From an uncultured Bacteroidota bacterium (GTDB lineage Bacteria > Bacteroidota > Bacteroidia > Flavobacteriales > Flavobacteriaceae): DNA of 64,000 nt. Below are positions 1 to 8,528 of this stretch, one piece after another; positions within the stretch are counted from its first letter, which is position 1, and every line of letters begins with the position of its first letter. A model generated the notes under the pieces. The model worked only from the letters and a program-made list of their open reading frames with translations, made no database searches and was not told where the DNA came from. Made by a program: the position numbers and the translations under genes. The stretch lies in NCBI GenBank assembly GCA_902526075.1, contig CABZJM010000003.1, positions 27,277 to 91,276 on the forward strand. The letters run 5' to 3'.

Positions 1-696
1 TCAATTTCAATAGCATCCGGATATATAATCAATAATTTTTACGACGAAAAAAAAGACTTGATTAATAAACCAATTAAGCATAAAATTGATGATGTTGTAA
101 AAAACTCAACAAAATTATATTTCTACTTTTTTCTAAATTTTGTAGTGGTGTTTATTGCTTCATTAATCTCTATTAGAGCTGTTATTTTCTTTTCTGTGTA
201 TATATTCTTTTTGTGGTTATATTCACATAAATTAAAACGGATTTTATTTATTGGAAATTTATTTTATTCTCTTCTTACAATAACACCTTTTTTTGCTATT
301 CTACTGTATTTTAAGAATTTTGACTTAATTATTGTTGCCTATGCTTTATTTCTTTTCTTCATCCTTTTATTAAAGGACCTGACCAAAGATTTAAAAAATC
401 TTGTTGGGGATTTTACCCAAAATTATCAGACAATTCCAGTCGTATTTGGAGAAGGATTTTCCAGAATAATAATATCATTAATATCATTAATAAACATTCT
501 TTTAATTTTTAATTTGTTTATTAATTTTTCTGCAGGATATATGGATTTATACTATGGACTCTCACTCTTATTATTAATTATATTTATTTTGAAGCTGTAT
601 AAATCCCGACTAGTTTCTGATTATTTAAATTTGCATAACATTTTAAGGTTAATCATCGCATTAGGTGTATTCTCAATTATCCTACTTGCAGTTTAA
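1..696 (+). CDS. UbiA-family prenyltransferase, 3' part (partial)
   Basis: The reading frame is open from base 1, so the gene starts before the window. UbiA enzymes transfer a polyprenyl chain inside the membrane. The first Asp-rich motif, NNFYDEKKD, lies at bases 31-57, and a second (KDLTKDLKNLVGD) lies near bases 373-411, the two diphosphate/Mg sites of the family. Between and after them are several hydrophobic membrane segments. In Flavobacteriia a UbiA homologue in mevalonate-gene context is usually annotated as geranylgeranylglycerol-phosphate geranylgeranyltransferase; that substrate is inference from the family, and mevalonate genes do occur at 36387-38603. It ends just before a convergent tRNA-Leu gene. 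Confidence 0.8.
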   Translation, partial: SISIASGYIINNFYDEKKDLINKPIKHKIDDVVKNSTKLYFYFFLNFVVVFIASLISIRAVIFFSVYIFFLWLYSHKLKRILFIGNLFYSLLTITPFFAILLYFKNFDLIIVAYALFLFFILLLKDLTKDLKNLVGDFTQNYQTIPVVFGEGFSRIIISLISLINILLIFNLFINFSAGYMDLYYGLSLLLLIIFILKLYKSRLVSDYLNLHNILRLIIALGVFSIILLAV

Positions 697-701
697 TTTA
701 G

Positions 702-784
702 TACTCAAGGTGGGAATCGAACCCACACTCTTAAAAAGAACTGGATTTTGAATCCAGCGCGTCTACCAATTCCGCCACTTGAGC
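702..784 (-). tRNA. tRNA-Leu (anticodon CAA)
   Basis: Read on the minus strand, the sequence folds as a class II tRNA with a long variable arm. The acceptor stem is GCTCAAG paired with CTTGAGT (one terminal G-T), followed by discriminator A. The anticodon stem CTGGA/TCCAG encloses loop TTCAAAA, giving anticodon CAA (Leu, codon TTG). The T-loop GTTCGATTC is present. CCA is not encoded. Codon TTG is also used here as a start codon for several genes. Confidence 0.96.
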
Positions 785-791
785 ATTCAGG

Positions 792-799
792 CAAAAGTA
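792..799 (-). promoter_or_regulatory. -7 box of the tRNA-Leu promoter
   Basis: On the minus strand the bases read TACTTTTG, an exact match to the Bacteroidota -7 box TAnnTTTG, seven bases upstream of the tRNA 5' end. I see no clear TTG at the expected -33 position. Confidence 0.6.
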
Positions 800-841
800 A
801 AAAATAATCATTATTAAATACTTTCCTTAATTTAAAATTTC

Positions 842-849
842 TATTTTTG
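842..849 (+). promoter_or_regulatory. -7 box upstream of prs
   Basis: TATTTTTG matches the Bacteroidota -7 consensus TAnnTTTG exactly, 50 bases before the prs start. It would give a leader of about 45 nt. No convincing -33 TTG is seen. Confidence 0.45.
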
Positions 850-899
850 CTTTCCCTCTTAAAAATTATGTATAAAAATTTAAAAACCAATTAAATACA

Positions 900-1841
900 G
901 TGGCAGCAGCGAATACAAAAGCAAAAATTTTTAATTGTACGAACAGTCTAGATTTAGCAAAAAATATTTCTAACTCATTTGGTGAAAAACTTGGCAACGT
1001 AATTATTTCAAGATTTTCTGATGGAGAATTTCAACCATCATTTGAAGAATCAATTCGTGGAACCAGAATCTTTATTATAGGCTCGACAAACCCAAGTCCT
1101 GAAAACTTGATGGAAATGTTATTAATGATAGATGCAGCTAAAAGGGCATCTTCAAGACATATTACAGCTGTTATCCCCTATTTTGGTTGGGCTAGACAAG
1201 ATAGAAAGGATAAGCCAAGGGTACCAATAGCTGCTAAGATGATTGCTAAGATGATTGAGTCCGCAGGGGCAACACGATTAATAACGATGGATTTACATGC
1301 TGATCAAATACAAGGGTTTTTTCAGATACCTGTTGATCATTTGTATGCATCCACAATTTTTATACCTCATGTAATAGGTCTCAAATTAGACAACCTTTGT
1401 ATCGCTTCACCTGACATGGGTGGCTCCAAAAGGGCATATGCGTATTCTAAAAATTTAAATTGTGATGTAGTCGTTTGTTATAAACAACGCTCCAAAGCAA
1501 ATGTTATTTCACATATGGAACTAATTGGAAATGTTGATGGAAAAAATGTAATATTAGTTGACGATATGGTAGATACTGCTGGAACATTGTCCAAAGCAGC
1601 TGATTTATTAATTGAAAGAGGAGCTTTGAGTGTAAGAGCTATATGTACGCATGCTATTCTTTCAGGTGATGCTTACTCTAAAATTGAATCTTCAAAATTA
1701 GAAGAATTAATTGTTACTGATTCAGTCCCCAAGATTAAGCCTCATTCTAAAATAAAAGTGTTATCTTGCGCCGATTTATTTTCAGATGTTATGCATAAAG
1801 TGCATAATAATCAGTCAATAAGTTCAAATTTTATAATGTAA
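900..1841 (+). CDS. prs: ribose-phosphate pyrophosphokinase (PRPP synthetase)
   Basis: It makes PRPP from ribose 5-phosphate and ATP, feeding nucleotide, histidine and NAD synthesis in the cytoplasm. The 313 residues match the family length. Visible signatures are FSDGEFQPSFEES (residues 39-51), the ATP/flexible-loop region with WARQDRKDKPR (97-107), the metal/pyrophosphate region MDLHADQIQGFF (130-141) and the PRPP loop VDDMVDTAGTL (220-230). The start is GTG at 900; no ATG lies before the conserved region. rplY follows after 13 bases, so the two are probably co-transcribed up to the terminator at 2563-2599. Confidence 0.96.
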   Translation: MAAANTKAKIFNCTNSLDLAKNISNSFGEKLGNVIISRFSDGEFQPSFEESIRGTRIFIIGSTNPSPENLMEMLLMIDAAKRASSRHITAVIPYFGWARQDRKDKPRVPIAAKMIAKMIESAGATRLITMDLHADQIQGFFQIPVDHLYASTIFIPHVIGLKLDNLCIASPDMGGSKRAYAYSKNLNCDVVVCYKQRSKANVISHMELIGNVDGKNVILVDDMVDTAGTLSKAADLLIERGALSVRAICTHAILSGDAYSKIESSKLEELIVTDSVPKIKPHSKIKVLSCADLFSDVMHKVHNNQSISSNFIM

Positions 1842-1854
1842 ACTTTAAATTAAA

Positions 1855-2541
1855 ATGAAATCAATTACAATAAACGGATCTAAAAGAGAAAGCGTAGGTA
1901 AGTCTTCTTCAAAAGCACTACGTAATGCTGGACAGATTCCTTGCGTATTATACGGAGGGGATGGACCAATACATTTCTCAGCACCAGAATTGGCATTCTC
2001 AAAATTGGTATATACTGCAAATGCGTATACTGTTGTGATTGCCATGAGTGATAATGAATCTTATTCAGCTGTTTTACAGGATATACAATTCCACCCTGTT
2101 TCGGATAAGATTTTACACATAGATTTTTACCAATTATTTGATGACAAAAAAATTGCTATGGATATACCGGTGAGATTAGTCGGAAATGCAATCGGGGTAA
2201 AGCTTGGTGGAAATCTACAAAGAAATAAAAGAAAACTTAGAATTAAAGCTCTTCCGACAAATCTTCCAGATAATATAGAGATTGATATCTCAGAATTAAA
2301 TATTGGGCATAGAGTATATATAACGGAATTGGAAAATGAAAATTATGAATTTTTACATCCTGATAATACTGTTGTTTGTCAAGTAAGAAGAGCGAGGGCT
2401 GCACTAGTGGTGGAAACTGAAGACGAAGAAGGAGAGGAAGGAGAAGAAACAACTGAAGGTGGAGATACAACTTCTGAAAATGCTGAATCTTCAGAGAAAA
2501 AAGAAGGGTCATCTGACGCTGAAACACCTGCAGAATCTTAA
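1855..2541 (+). CDS. rplY: 50S ribosomal protein L25 / general stress protein Ctc
   Basis: It is the 5S-rRNA-binding ribosomal protein in its long CTC/TL5 form. The 228 residues hold an N-terminal L25 domain (about 1-95), a C-terminal beta domain (about 95-180) with motifs such as [17 protein letters not shown], and an acidic Glu/Ser-rich tail from about residue 185, which is common in Bacteroidota L25. It follows prs by 13 bases, a pairing seen in many bacteria. A strong intrinsic terminator lies 21 bases downstream and closes the prs-rplY unit. Confidence 0.95.
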   Translation: MKSITINGSKRESVGKSSSKALRNAGQIPCVLYGGDGPIHFSAPELAFSKLVYTANAYTVVIAMSDNESYSAVLQDIQFHPVSDKILHIDFYQLFDDKKIAMDIPVRLVGNAIGVKLGGNLQRNKRKLRIKALPTNLPDNIEIDISELNIGHRVYITELENENYEFLHPDNTVVCQVRRARAALVVETEDEEGEEGEETTEGGDTTSENAESSEKKEGSSDAETPAES

Positions 2542-2562
2542 GTTAATTTATAATTAATAACT

Positions 2563-2599
2563 AAAAAAGCATTCTGTGATTTGTCAGAATGCTTTTTTT
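2563..2599 (+). terminator. intrinsic terminator after rplY
   Basis: A 14-base arm, AAAAAAGCATTCTG, is followed by an 8-base loop and the complementary CAGAATGCTTTTTTT. The stem is near perfect and ends in a T-run. It separates prs-rplY from the pth operon and is the clearest protein-gene terminator in the window. Confidence 0.9.
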
Positions 2600-2606
2600 A
2601 TTTTTG
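2599..2606 (+). promoter_or_regulatory. -7 box upstream of pth
   Basis: TATTTTTG matches TAnnTTTG exactly and overlaps the T-tail of the preceding terminator. It lies 23 bases before the pth start. A TTTG at 2580-2583 is a possible -33 element, but its spacing of 15 bases is short. Confidence 0.5.
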
Positions 2607-2629
2607 TTTACATTAAAACATCTGCTATC

Positions 2630-3190
2630 ATGGATAAGTTTTTAATTGTTGGCTTAGGTAATCCTGGTGAAAAGTATTACAATACAAGACATAATATTGG
2701 ATTTGAATTACTAGATTTTTTCTGTAAGAAATACGAATCTGAGTTTGAAACTTACAGATTTGGACAAATTTCAAAAATTTCAATAAAAGGTAGCAAAGTG
2801 TTATTACTCAAACCAAATACATTTATGAATCTTAGTGGAAAATCTGTAAAGTATTGGATGCAACAAGAAAACATAAAGCTTGAAAATATCCTCATTATAG
2901 TTGATGATCTAAATCTACCCCTAGGGAAAATAAGATTTAGAGCAAGAGGAAGTAGCGGTGGTCATAATGGATTAGAAAATATTGAACAAGCTTTAGATTC
3001 ACTTGAATACCCCAGATTAAGAATTGGAATTGGAAATGATAAAAATTCAAACCAAATCGATTTTGTTCTTGGAATATTTAATAGTGATGAATATGACATT
3101 ATCTATTCAAATTTTGATTTAATATCAAAATCTATAAATTCCTTTATTCTTTCAGGAATCACCATTACGATGAATAATTTTAATAACTAA
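2630..3190 (+). CDS. pth: peptidyl-tRNA hydrolase
   Basis: It releases tRNA from peptidyl-tRNA that drops off ribosomes. I chose the ATG at 2630, which gives 186 residues beginning MDKFLIVGLGNPG. The longer frame back to 2576 would start inside the terminator. Key residues seen are Asn11 and catalytic His21 in the GLGNPG/TRHNIG region, Asp92 in IIVDDLNLP, and RGSSGGHNGL (107-115). It is the first gene of a tight run with ribF, serS, rsmA, mgtE and arsC. Confidence 0.95.
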   Translation: MDKFLIVGLGNPGEKYYNTRHNIGFELLDFFCKKYESEFETYRFGQISKISIKGSKVLLLKPNTFMNLSGKSVKYWMQQENIKLENILIIVDDLNLPLGKIRFRARGSSGGHNGLENIEQALDSLEYPRLRIGIGNDKNSNQIDFVLGIFNSDEYDIIYSNFDLISKSINSFILSGITITMNNFNN

Positions 3191-3199
3191 ATTTACAAC

Positions 3200-4135
3200 T
3201 TGATTTCATTAAATATTCAGGATTATTTTGAAAACGCCCCCTCAGTTCTTACTGTTGGAACTTTTGACGGTGTTCATCTTGGACACCGAAAACTTATTGA
3301 TAAAGTTATAAGTATTTCTAAAAGTAAAAATTTAAGCTCAATTATTTTAACCTTTAGCCCTCACCCAAGAATTGTTTTAAACAACGACGCAGATATTAAA
3401 TTATTAACTACTCAAACTGAAAAAAATGAAATTTTTGGGGACTATAACATTGATTATTTATTGACCCAGGATTTTAGTATATCGTTTTCAAAATTATCTC
3501 CAATAGAATTTGTAAGAGATATTTTAGTTAAAAAATTAAATGTTAGGCATATTGTAACCGGATATGATCATCATTTTGGAAAAAACAGAAATGCAAATTC
3601 AAATCAACTTATAGAATTTTCTAAAGATTTTGGTTATGATGTAACTAAGGTGGATGCATTTCACAAAAATAAAGTTTCAATTAGTTCAACAAAAATTAGA
3701 AATTTAATTATTCACGGAAAAATTAATGAAGCGAATGAATTTCTTGGATATCAATTTATTTTGACAGGAAAAGTTATTAGTGGATTAGGAAGAGGTAAAA
3801 GTCTTGGTTTTCCAACTGCAAATATTCTAATCGATAATCATAAAATCAAACCTGGAAATGGGGTTTATTATATTAGCTCGCTGTTGAAAGGAAAAAACAT
3901 CAATGGCATGATGAATGTTGGAGTTAATCCAACATTTAAAGACAAAGGGTATTCAATTGAAATTCATTTTTTTGATTTTAAACAGGATCTATATGACAAG
4001 GAAATTTCTATAAGAGTTATAAAAAAAATTAGAGAAGAAAAAAAATTTGATTCTGCTGATGAGTTAATCATACAGCTACAAATGGACAAAAAAAAATGTT
4101 TTGAATTAATCACTAATCTTAAAAAAACAATTTAA
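3200..4135 (+). CDS. ribF: bifunctional riboflavin kinase / FAD synthetase
   Basis: It converts riboflavin to FMN and then FAD. The 311-residue length fits the family. The N-terminal adenylyltransferase domain shows VGTFDGVHLGHRKL (19-32) and an ISSTKIR motif near residue 164. The C-terminal flavokinase domain shows GLGRGKSLGFPTAN. The start is TTG at 3200, nine bases after pth; no ATG lies near the N-terminus. It is in an operon with pth and serS. Confidence 0.95.
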   Translation: MISLNIQDYFENAPSVLTVGTFDGVHLGHRKLIDKVISISKSKNLSSIILTFSPHPRIVLNNDADIKLLTTQTEKNEIFGDYNIDYLLTQDFSISFSKLSPIEFVRDILVKKLNVRHIVTGYDHHFGKNRNANSNQLIEFSKDFGYDVTKVDAFHKNKVSISSTKIRNLIIHGKINEANEFLGYQFILTGKVISGLGRGKSLGFPTANILIDNHKIKPGNGVYYISSLLKGKNINGMMNVGVNPTFKDKGYSIEIHFFDFKQDLYDKEISIRVIKKIREEKKFDSADELIIQLQMDKKKCFELITNLKKTI

Positions 4136-4144
4136 ATTTAGATT

Positions 4145-5413
4145 ATGCTAAAAATATCTTACATAATTGCCAATAAAAAGGAGGTTATAAAATCTCTGAA
4201 AAAAAGAAATTTTGATTCGGAAGATTTGATAGCCAAATTGATTTCATTAGATGAAAGAAGAAAGTTAATTCAGACAGAATATGAAAATATGCAAGCTGAA
4301 ACAAATACCATTTCTAAAGAAATCGGAAAATTATTTAAAGAAGGCAATAAAGATGAAATACCTAATCTTAAGCGAAGAAGTTTAGAAATAAAGAATTCCA
4401 CCAAAGTTCTTTCCGAGGATTTAATTGATGCAAAAAATGAAATAGAACACATTTTGTCTCAAGTTCCCAATACCCCACATGAATCTGTCCCTGTTGGAAA
4501 TTCATCAGATGATAATTTGGTGATATTTAATTCTAAAACTAAAGAGAAAAACGATTATGTTATTCCACACTGGGAATTGGCAAAAAAGTTTGATTTGATA
4601 GACTTTGAATTGGGCACAAAAATCACAGGATCTGGATTCCCAGTCTACAAAGGCAAGGGCGCTAAACTCCAAAGGGCACTTATATCATTTTTCTTAGATT
4701 CTAACATTGATTTGGGGTACGATGAGGTACAAGTACCATATTTAGTGAATGAGGACTCTGCCTTCGGGACTGGACAATTACCAGACAAAGAGGGGCAAAT
4801 GTATCAAGTCCCTGAGGATAAATTATTTCTTATTCCAACTTCAGAAGTCCCGATAACTAATATTTTTAGAGATGAAATTATTGAAGAGTCAAATTTACCA
4901 ATTTTAAAAACTGGATATAGTCCTTGTTTCAGAAGGGAGGCTGGAAGTTATGGATCTGATGTGCGAGGTTTGAATAGACTCCATCAGTTTGATAAGGTGG
5001 AAATTGTTAGGGTTGAGCACCCAGATAAATCTTATGATTCATTAAATATAATGAAAGACCAAATAAAGGGAATTATTGAAAAGTTAGAACTACCATTTCG
5101 AATAATTACATTATGTGGAGGTGATTTAGGTTTTACATCAGCTTTGACTTACGATTTTGAAATTTATTCTCCAGCTCAAGAAAAGTGGCTAGAAGTCTCA
5201 TCGGTTTCTAATTTTGAAACATTTCAATCAAATAGATTAAAGATTAGGTATAGAAATGCGCTAGGTAAAACCAGCCTTGTTCACACATTAAATGGCAGTT
5301 CGCTGGCATTACCAAGAGTTCTTGCGACAATACTTGAGAACTTTCAAACAAAAGACGGAATTATGATTCCTAATGTGTTACAAGAATACACCGGATTTTC
5401 TATAATAAAATAA
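4145..5413 (+). CDS. serS: seryl-tRNA synthetase
   Basis: This class II enzyme charges tRNA-Ser. Its 422 residues include the N-terminal helical hairpin that grips the tRNA variable arm (about 1-105, rich in Lys/Glu). Motif 2 is around residue 262 (CFRREAGSYGSDVRG) and motif 3 around residue 383 (NGSSLALPRVLATILENFQ). It starts at ATG 4145, nine bases after ribF, and is followed by rsmA after six bases. Confidence 0.96.
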   Translation: MLKISYIIANKKEVIKSLKKRNFDSEDLIAKLISLDERRKLIQTEYENMQAETNTISKEIGKLFKEGNKDEIPNLKRRSLEIKNSTKVLSEDLIDAKNEIEHILSQVPNTPHESVPVGNSSDDNLVIFNSKTKEKNDYVIPHWELAKKFDLIDFELGTKITGSGFPVYKGKGAKLQRALISFFLDSNIDLGYDEVQVPYLVNEDSAFGTGQLPDKEGQMYQVPEDKLFLIPTSEVPITNIFRDEIIEESNLPILKTGYSPCFRREAGSYGSDVRGLNRLHQFDKVEIVRVEHPDKSYDSLNIMKDQIKGIIEKLELPFRIITLCGGDLGFTSALTYDFEIYSPAQEKWLEVSSVSNFETFQSNRLKIRYRNALGKTSLVHTLNGSSLALPRVLATILENFQTKDGIMIPNVLQEYTGFSIIK

Positions 5414-5419
5414 TTTATT

Positions 5420-6196
5420 TTGCGATTTGTAACACCAAAAAAATCATTAGGTCAACATTTTTTAAATGATATAAGTATTGCAAAAAAAATTGTTGAATCT
5501 TTATCACCCTGCCAAAATATTTTAGAGATAGGACCAGGAACTGGAATTCTGACACAATTCTTAATAAAGAAAAACAATAATTTAAAGCTGGTTGAAATTG
5601 ATAATGAATCAGTTAGTTATTTAATCTCAGAATTAAAGATAGATAAGAATATAATTTACAACCAAGATTTCTTAAATCTAAATCTTTCGAAATTATTTGA
5701 AAACAATAATTTTTCAATTATTGGAAATTTCCCATACAATATTTCTTCACAAATTGTTTTTAAAATTATTGAAAATAGAAAATTAATAGCTGAAATGTGT
5801 GGAATGTTTCAGCATGAAGTAGCAGAAAGAATTTGTGAAAATGAGGGATCTAAGAAATATGGAATAATTTCTGTTATAACACAGGCTTTTTACGAAACTA
5901 AATTATTGTTTGAGGTTTCTAATAATTTTTTCTCTCCTCCACCCAAAGTAAATTCTGCTGTAATTTTATTCAAAAGAAAAAAAAATTTAAAAATAAATTG
6001 TGATGAAAAATTATTTTTCAGCATTGTAAAACTTTCTTTTCAACAAAGAAGAAAAATATTAAGAAATAGCTTAAAACAAATTAATTTAAGTGAAAATTTA
6101 AGAGAACATATTATCTTTGATAAAAGACCGGAACAATTATCTGTTGATCAATTTATTGATTTAACCAATTTAATTAATCAAGATTTAAAACATTAA
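5420..6196 (+). CDS. rsmA: 16S rRNA (A1518/A1519-N6) dimethyltransferase
   Basis: It dimethylates two adjacent adenines in helix 45 of 16S rRNA, a late step of 30S assembly. The 258 residues show KKSLGQHFLND (7-17), the SAM-binding EIGPGTGILT (36-45) and the catalytic NFPYNIS (103-109). The start is TTG at 5420; it places KKSLGQHFL at the usual distance from the N-terminus. The gene lies six bases after serS and two before mgtE, so it is operonic. Confidence 0.96.
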   Translation: MRFVTPKKSLGQHFLNDISIAKKIVESLSPCQNILEIGPGTGILTQFLIKKNNNLKLVEIDNESVSYLISELKIDKNIIYNQDFLNLNLSKLFENNNFSIIGNFPYNISSQIVFKIIENRKLIAEMCGMFQHEVAERICENEGSKKYGIISVITQAFYETKLLFEVSNNFFSPPPKVNSAVILFKRKKNLKINCDEKLFFSIVKLSFQQRRKILRNSLKQINLSENLREHIIFDKRPEQLSVDQFIDLTNLINQDLKH

Positions 6197-6198
6197 AG

Positions 6199-7569
6199 TT
6201 GAAAAAAAATGAAAAACATACAAAATTCGCTCTTACAGATGAGCTAATTTCTGAAACTTTAGAGTTGGTTAAATCATCTGATGAAAAATCTATTGTAAAA
6301 ATTTTTTCTAATTACCACCATGCCGATATAGCTGAGATTCTTGAAGAACTAAATTCTAATGCTGCAACTTATATTATCAAATTATTAGATTCAGAAAAGA
6401 CATCTGATGTTCTTATGGAATTAGATGACGATTATCGTGAAAAAATTCTTAAAAACTTATCTGTACAGGAAATTGCAGAGGAGGTTGAAGAATTGGACTC
6501 GGATGATGCTACTGATATTATTTCAGAGCTTCCAGAAGAAAAACAGAAGAAAGTTATATCCAAAATATCAGATGCAGAGCACAAGGCAGATATAAAAGAA
6601 TTACTTAAATACGATGAAGATTCAGCTGGTGGTTTGATGGCGAAAGAACTTATTAAAGTAAATGAAAATTGGTCAGTAACTAGATGCGTAAAAGAAATGA
6701 GAACTCAAGCTTCTGAGGTTACGAGGGTTCATTCAGTTTATGTAGTAGACAATGACGATATTCTCTTAGGTCGTTTATCACTGAAAGATTTACTGGTTGC
6801 TAATCAAAAAACAAAAATTAAGTCTATTTATAAAAAAAATGTTGATCATGTATTTGATACTGACTCCGCTGAATCAGTAGCTAGCACAATGCAAAAGTAT
6901 GATCTTGGTGCAATTCCAGTTGTAAATAAAAAAAAGAAATTATTAGGAAGAATTACTATTGATGATATAGTAGATTTAATAAAAGAAGAAGCTGAAGAGG
7001 ATTACCAATTAGCCGCTGGTATTTTACAAGATGTAGATGTAGATGATTCAATTTTTGAATTGACCCGAGCTAGGCTTCCATGGTTAATTGTTGGTCTAAT
7101 TGGAGGCATTGGTGCTGCTTTTGTGATGGGTGGATTTGATGAAATTTTACTTCAGCATAAAATCTTATTTTATTTTACTCCTCTTATTGCGGCTATGGCT
7201 GGAAATGTTGGCGTACAATCAAGTGCAATAATTGTTCAAGGATTGGCAAATGATGAAATAAAGGGTAGTATTAATAATAGATTATTTAAGGAAACTCTGT
7301 TATCTATTCTAAACGGGGTAATTTTAGCTGGATTACTATTCCTGTTTATTTATTTTTGGAAAGGTGAGATCGATATTGCTCTAGCTTTATCAATCGCATT
7401 AGTTGCTGTTGTTATTGTCGCGGGTATTATAGGAACTTTTATTCCACTATTTTTAAATAAAAGGGGTATTGACCCGGCAATTGCCACTGGTCCTTTTATA
7501 ACCACAAGCAATGATATATTTGGAATTTTGATTTATTTTATGGTAGCCAAGCTCATTCTTCAAATCTAG
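6199..7569 (+). CDS. mgtE: magnesium transporter MgtE
   Basis: It is a Mg-selective channel of the inner membrane gated by cytosolic Mg. The 456 residues are a full-length MgtE: an acidic helical N-domain (about 10-135) with EELDSDDATDIISELP, two CBS domains (about 145-265), and five membrane helices (about 293-456) with MAGNVGVQSSAI and a C-terminal PFITTSNDIFG. The start is TTG at 6199. Its stop codon abuts the arsC start (TAG then ATG), suggesting translational coupling. Confidence 0.94.
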   Translation: MKKNEKHTKFALTDELISETLELVKSSDEKSIVKIFSNYHHADIAEILEELNSNAATYIIKLLDSEKTSDVLMELDDDYREKILKNLSVQEIAEEVEELDSDDATDIISELPEEKQKKVISKISDAEHKADIKELLKYDEDSAGGLMAKELIKVNENWSVTRCVKEMRTQASEVTRVHSVYVVDNDDILLGRLSLKDLLVANQKTKIKSIYKKNVDHVFDTDSAESVASTMQKYDLGAIPVVNKKKKLLGRITIDDIVDLIKEEAEEDYQLAAGILQDVDVDDSIFELTRARLPWLIVGLIGGIGAAFVMGGFDEILLQHKILFYFTPLIAAMAGNVGVQSSAIIVQGLANDEIKGSINNRLFKETLLSILNGVILAGLLFLFIYFWKGEIDIALALSIALVAVVIVAGIIGTFIPLFLNKRGIDPAIATGPFITTSNDIFGILIYFMVAKLILQI

Positions 7570-7989
7570 ATGAAAAATATTCTCATATTGTGTACAGGTA
7601 ATTCGTGCAGAAGTCAAATGGCCCATGGCTATCTTGGAAAACTATTAGTAAAACAAGCAAACATTTATAGTGCAGGAATAGAAAAACATGGTCTCAACCC
7701 CTATGCTGTTTTGGTAATGAAAAAGGATGGTATTGATATTTCATGTAACTCTTCTAATGTGATTGATGAATATATGTCGATTCAATTTGATTATATAATA
7801 ACTGTTTGTGATCATGCCAATGAAACTTGTCCATATATTCCTTCAAAAAACGCTGTAAGAATTCATAAAAATTTTCTTGACCCTTCAGCTACAAAAATTG
7901 ATGATGAGGATGAGAAAATAATAAAGTATATCAAATGTAGGGATGAAATAAAGGGTTTCTGTATCGATTTTGAGCAAAAAATATTCTAA
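7570..7989 (+). CDS. arsC: arsenate reductase, thioredoxin-coupled LMW-phosphatase type
   Basis: It is expected to reduce arsenate to arsenite with a thioredoxin-linked three-cysteine cascade. The 139 residues show the phosphatase-like P-loop CTGNSCR (8-14) and two further cysteines, Cys80 and Cys87, with the same six-residue spacing as the redox pair of Staphylococcus ArsC. It begins directly after mgtE with no gap. No ars efflux gene or ArsR is nearby, so a role in arsenic resistance is inferred from the fold alone. It overlaps the convergent GNAT gene by four bases (CTAA). Confidence 0.88.
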   Translation: MKNILILCTGNSCRSQMAHGYLGKLLVKQANIYSAGIEKHGLNPYAVLVMKKDGIDISCNSSNVIDEYMSIQFDYIITVCDHANETCPYIPSKNAVRIHKNFLDPSATKIDDEDEKIIKYIKCRDEIKGFCIDFEQKIF

Positions 7990-8459
7990 ACATAATTTTC
8001 AAGATTTTTTCCAGAAAGATGAATAATACTCCATCCTTCAACAATTTCAGCTCCTCTATTTTTGTAAAATTCAATTGCGTTTATATTCCAGTCTATAACA
8101 TTCCAAGAAATTCTTTTAGCTCCAGATTCTTTACCATGCAAAATTACTTTATCTAAAAGTTTACTTCCTATTCCTTGACCACGCATTTTTTTCGTAACAA
8201 CAAGATCTTCTAGATGTAGAGTTTTTCCTTTCCATGTTGAAAATCTATTATAAATTATTGCTGCACCAACAATTTTATTGTCAACTTCTGCAACAAAACA
8301 ATGAAACAGTGGATTTTCATATTCAAAACCCATTTTTTGGAGATCTTTTTCATCAATTTCAACTTCATCAGGTTCCTTTTCGAAAATTGCCAATTCTACT
8401 ATTAAGTTATGAACTTGTTTCATGTCTTCCTTGACAGCATTTCTAATTTTAATTTTCAT
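7986..8459 (-). CDS. GNAT family N-acetyltransferase
   Basis: This is a 157-residue single GNAT domain that acetylates an amine with acetyl-CoA. The acetyl-CoA pyrophosphate loop is RGQGIGS (93-99) after the beta-strand HLEDLVV (82-88), and the C-terminal NAIEFYKNRGAE is typical. HLEDLVV plus the acidic N-terminal region resembles the diamine (spermidine/spermine-like) acetyltransferase group, but the substrate cannot be read from sequence. It is a single gene convergent with arsC. Confidence 0.85.
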   Translation of the reverse strand: MKIKIRNAVKEDMKQVHNLIVELAIFEKEPDEVEIDEKDLQKMGFEYENPLFHCFVAEVDNKIVGAAIIYNRFSTWKGKTLHLEDLVVTKKMRGQGIGSKLLDKVILHGKESGAKRISWNVIDWNINAIEFYKNRGAEIVEGWSIIHLSGKNLENYV

Positions 8460-8520
8460 ATCCTCAATGTAATTATTTTATTTTCAAGAAAAAAAATATC
8501 AAAAATATATTGAATTCTAA

Positions 8521-8528
8521 TATATTTG
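8521..8528 (+). promoter_or_regulatory. possible -7 box overlapping the mfd start
   Basis: TATATTTG matches TAnnTTTG, but its last three bases are the proposed TTG start codon of mfd. Either it is a chance match, or transcription starts near 8535 and translation begins further in, for example at TTG 8541 or GTG 8544. Confidence 0.25.

Noticed and set aside
705..890. Open frame on the minus strand over the tRNA-Leu
   Set aside because: It runs through the tRNA and its promoter; no conserved residues. It is a shadow.
2576..2629. Longer N-terminus of pth
   Set aside because: It begins inside the rplY terminator, upstream of the likely transcript start.
7570..7989. An arsenic-resistance operon
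   Set aside because: No ArsR, ArsB or Acr3 gene is nearby; arsC is a lone gene at the end of a housekeeping run.
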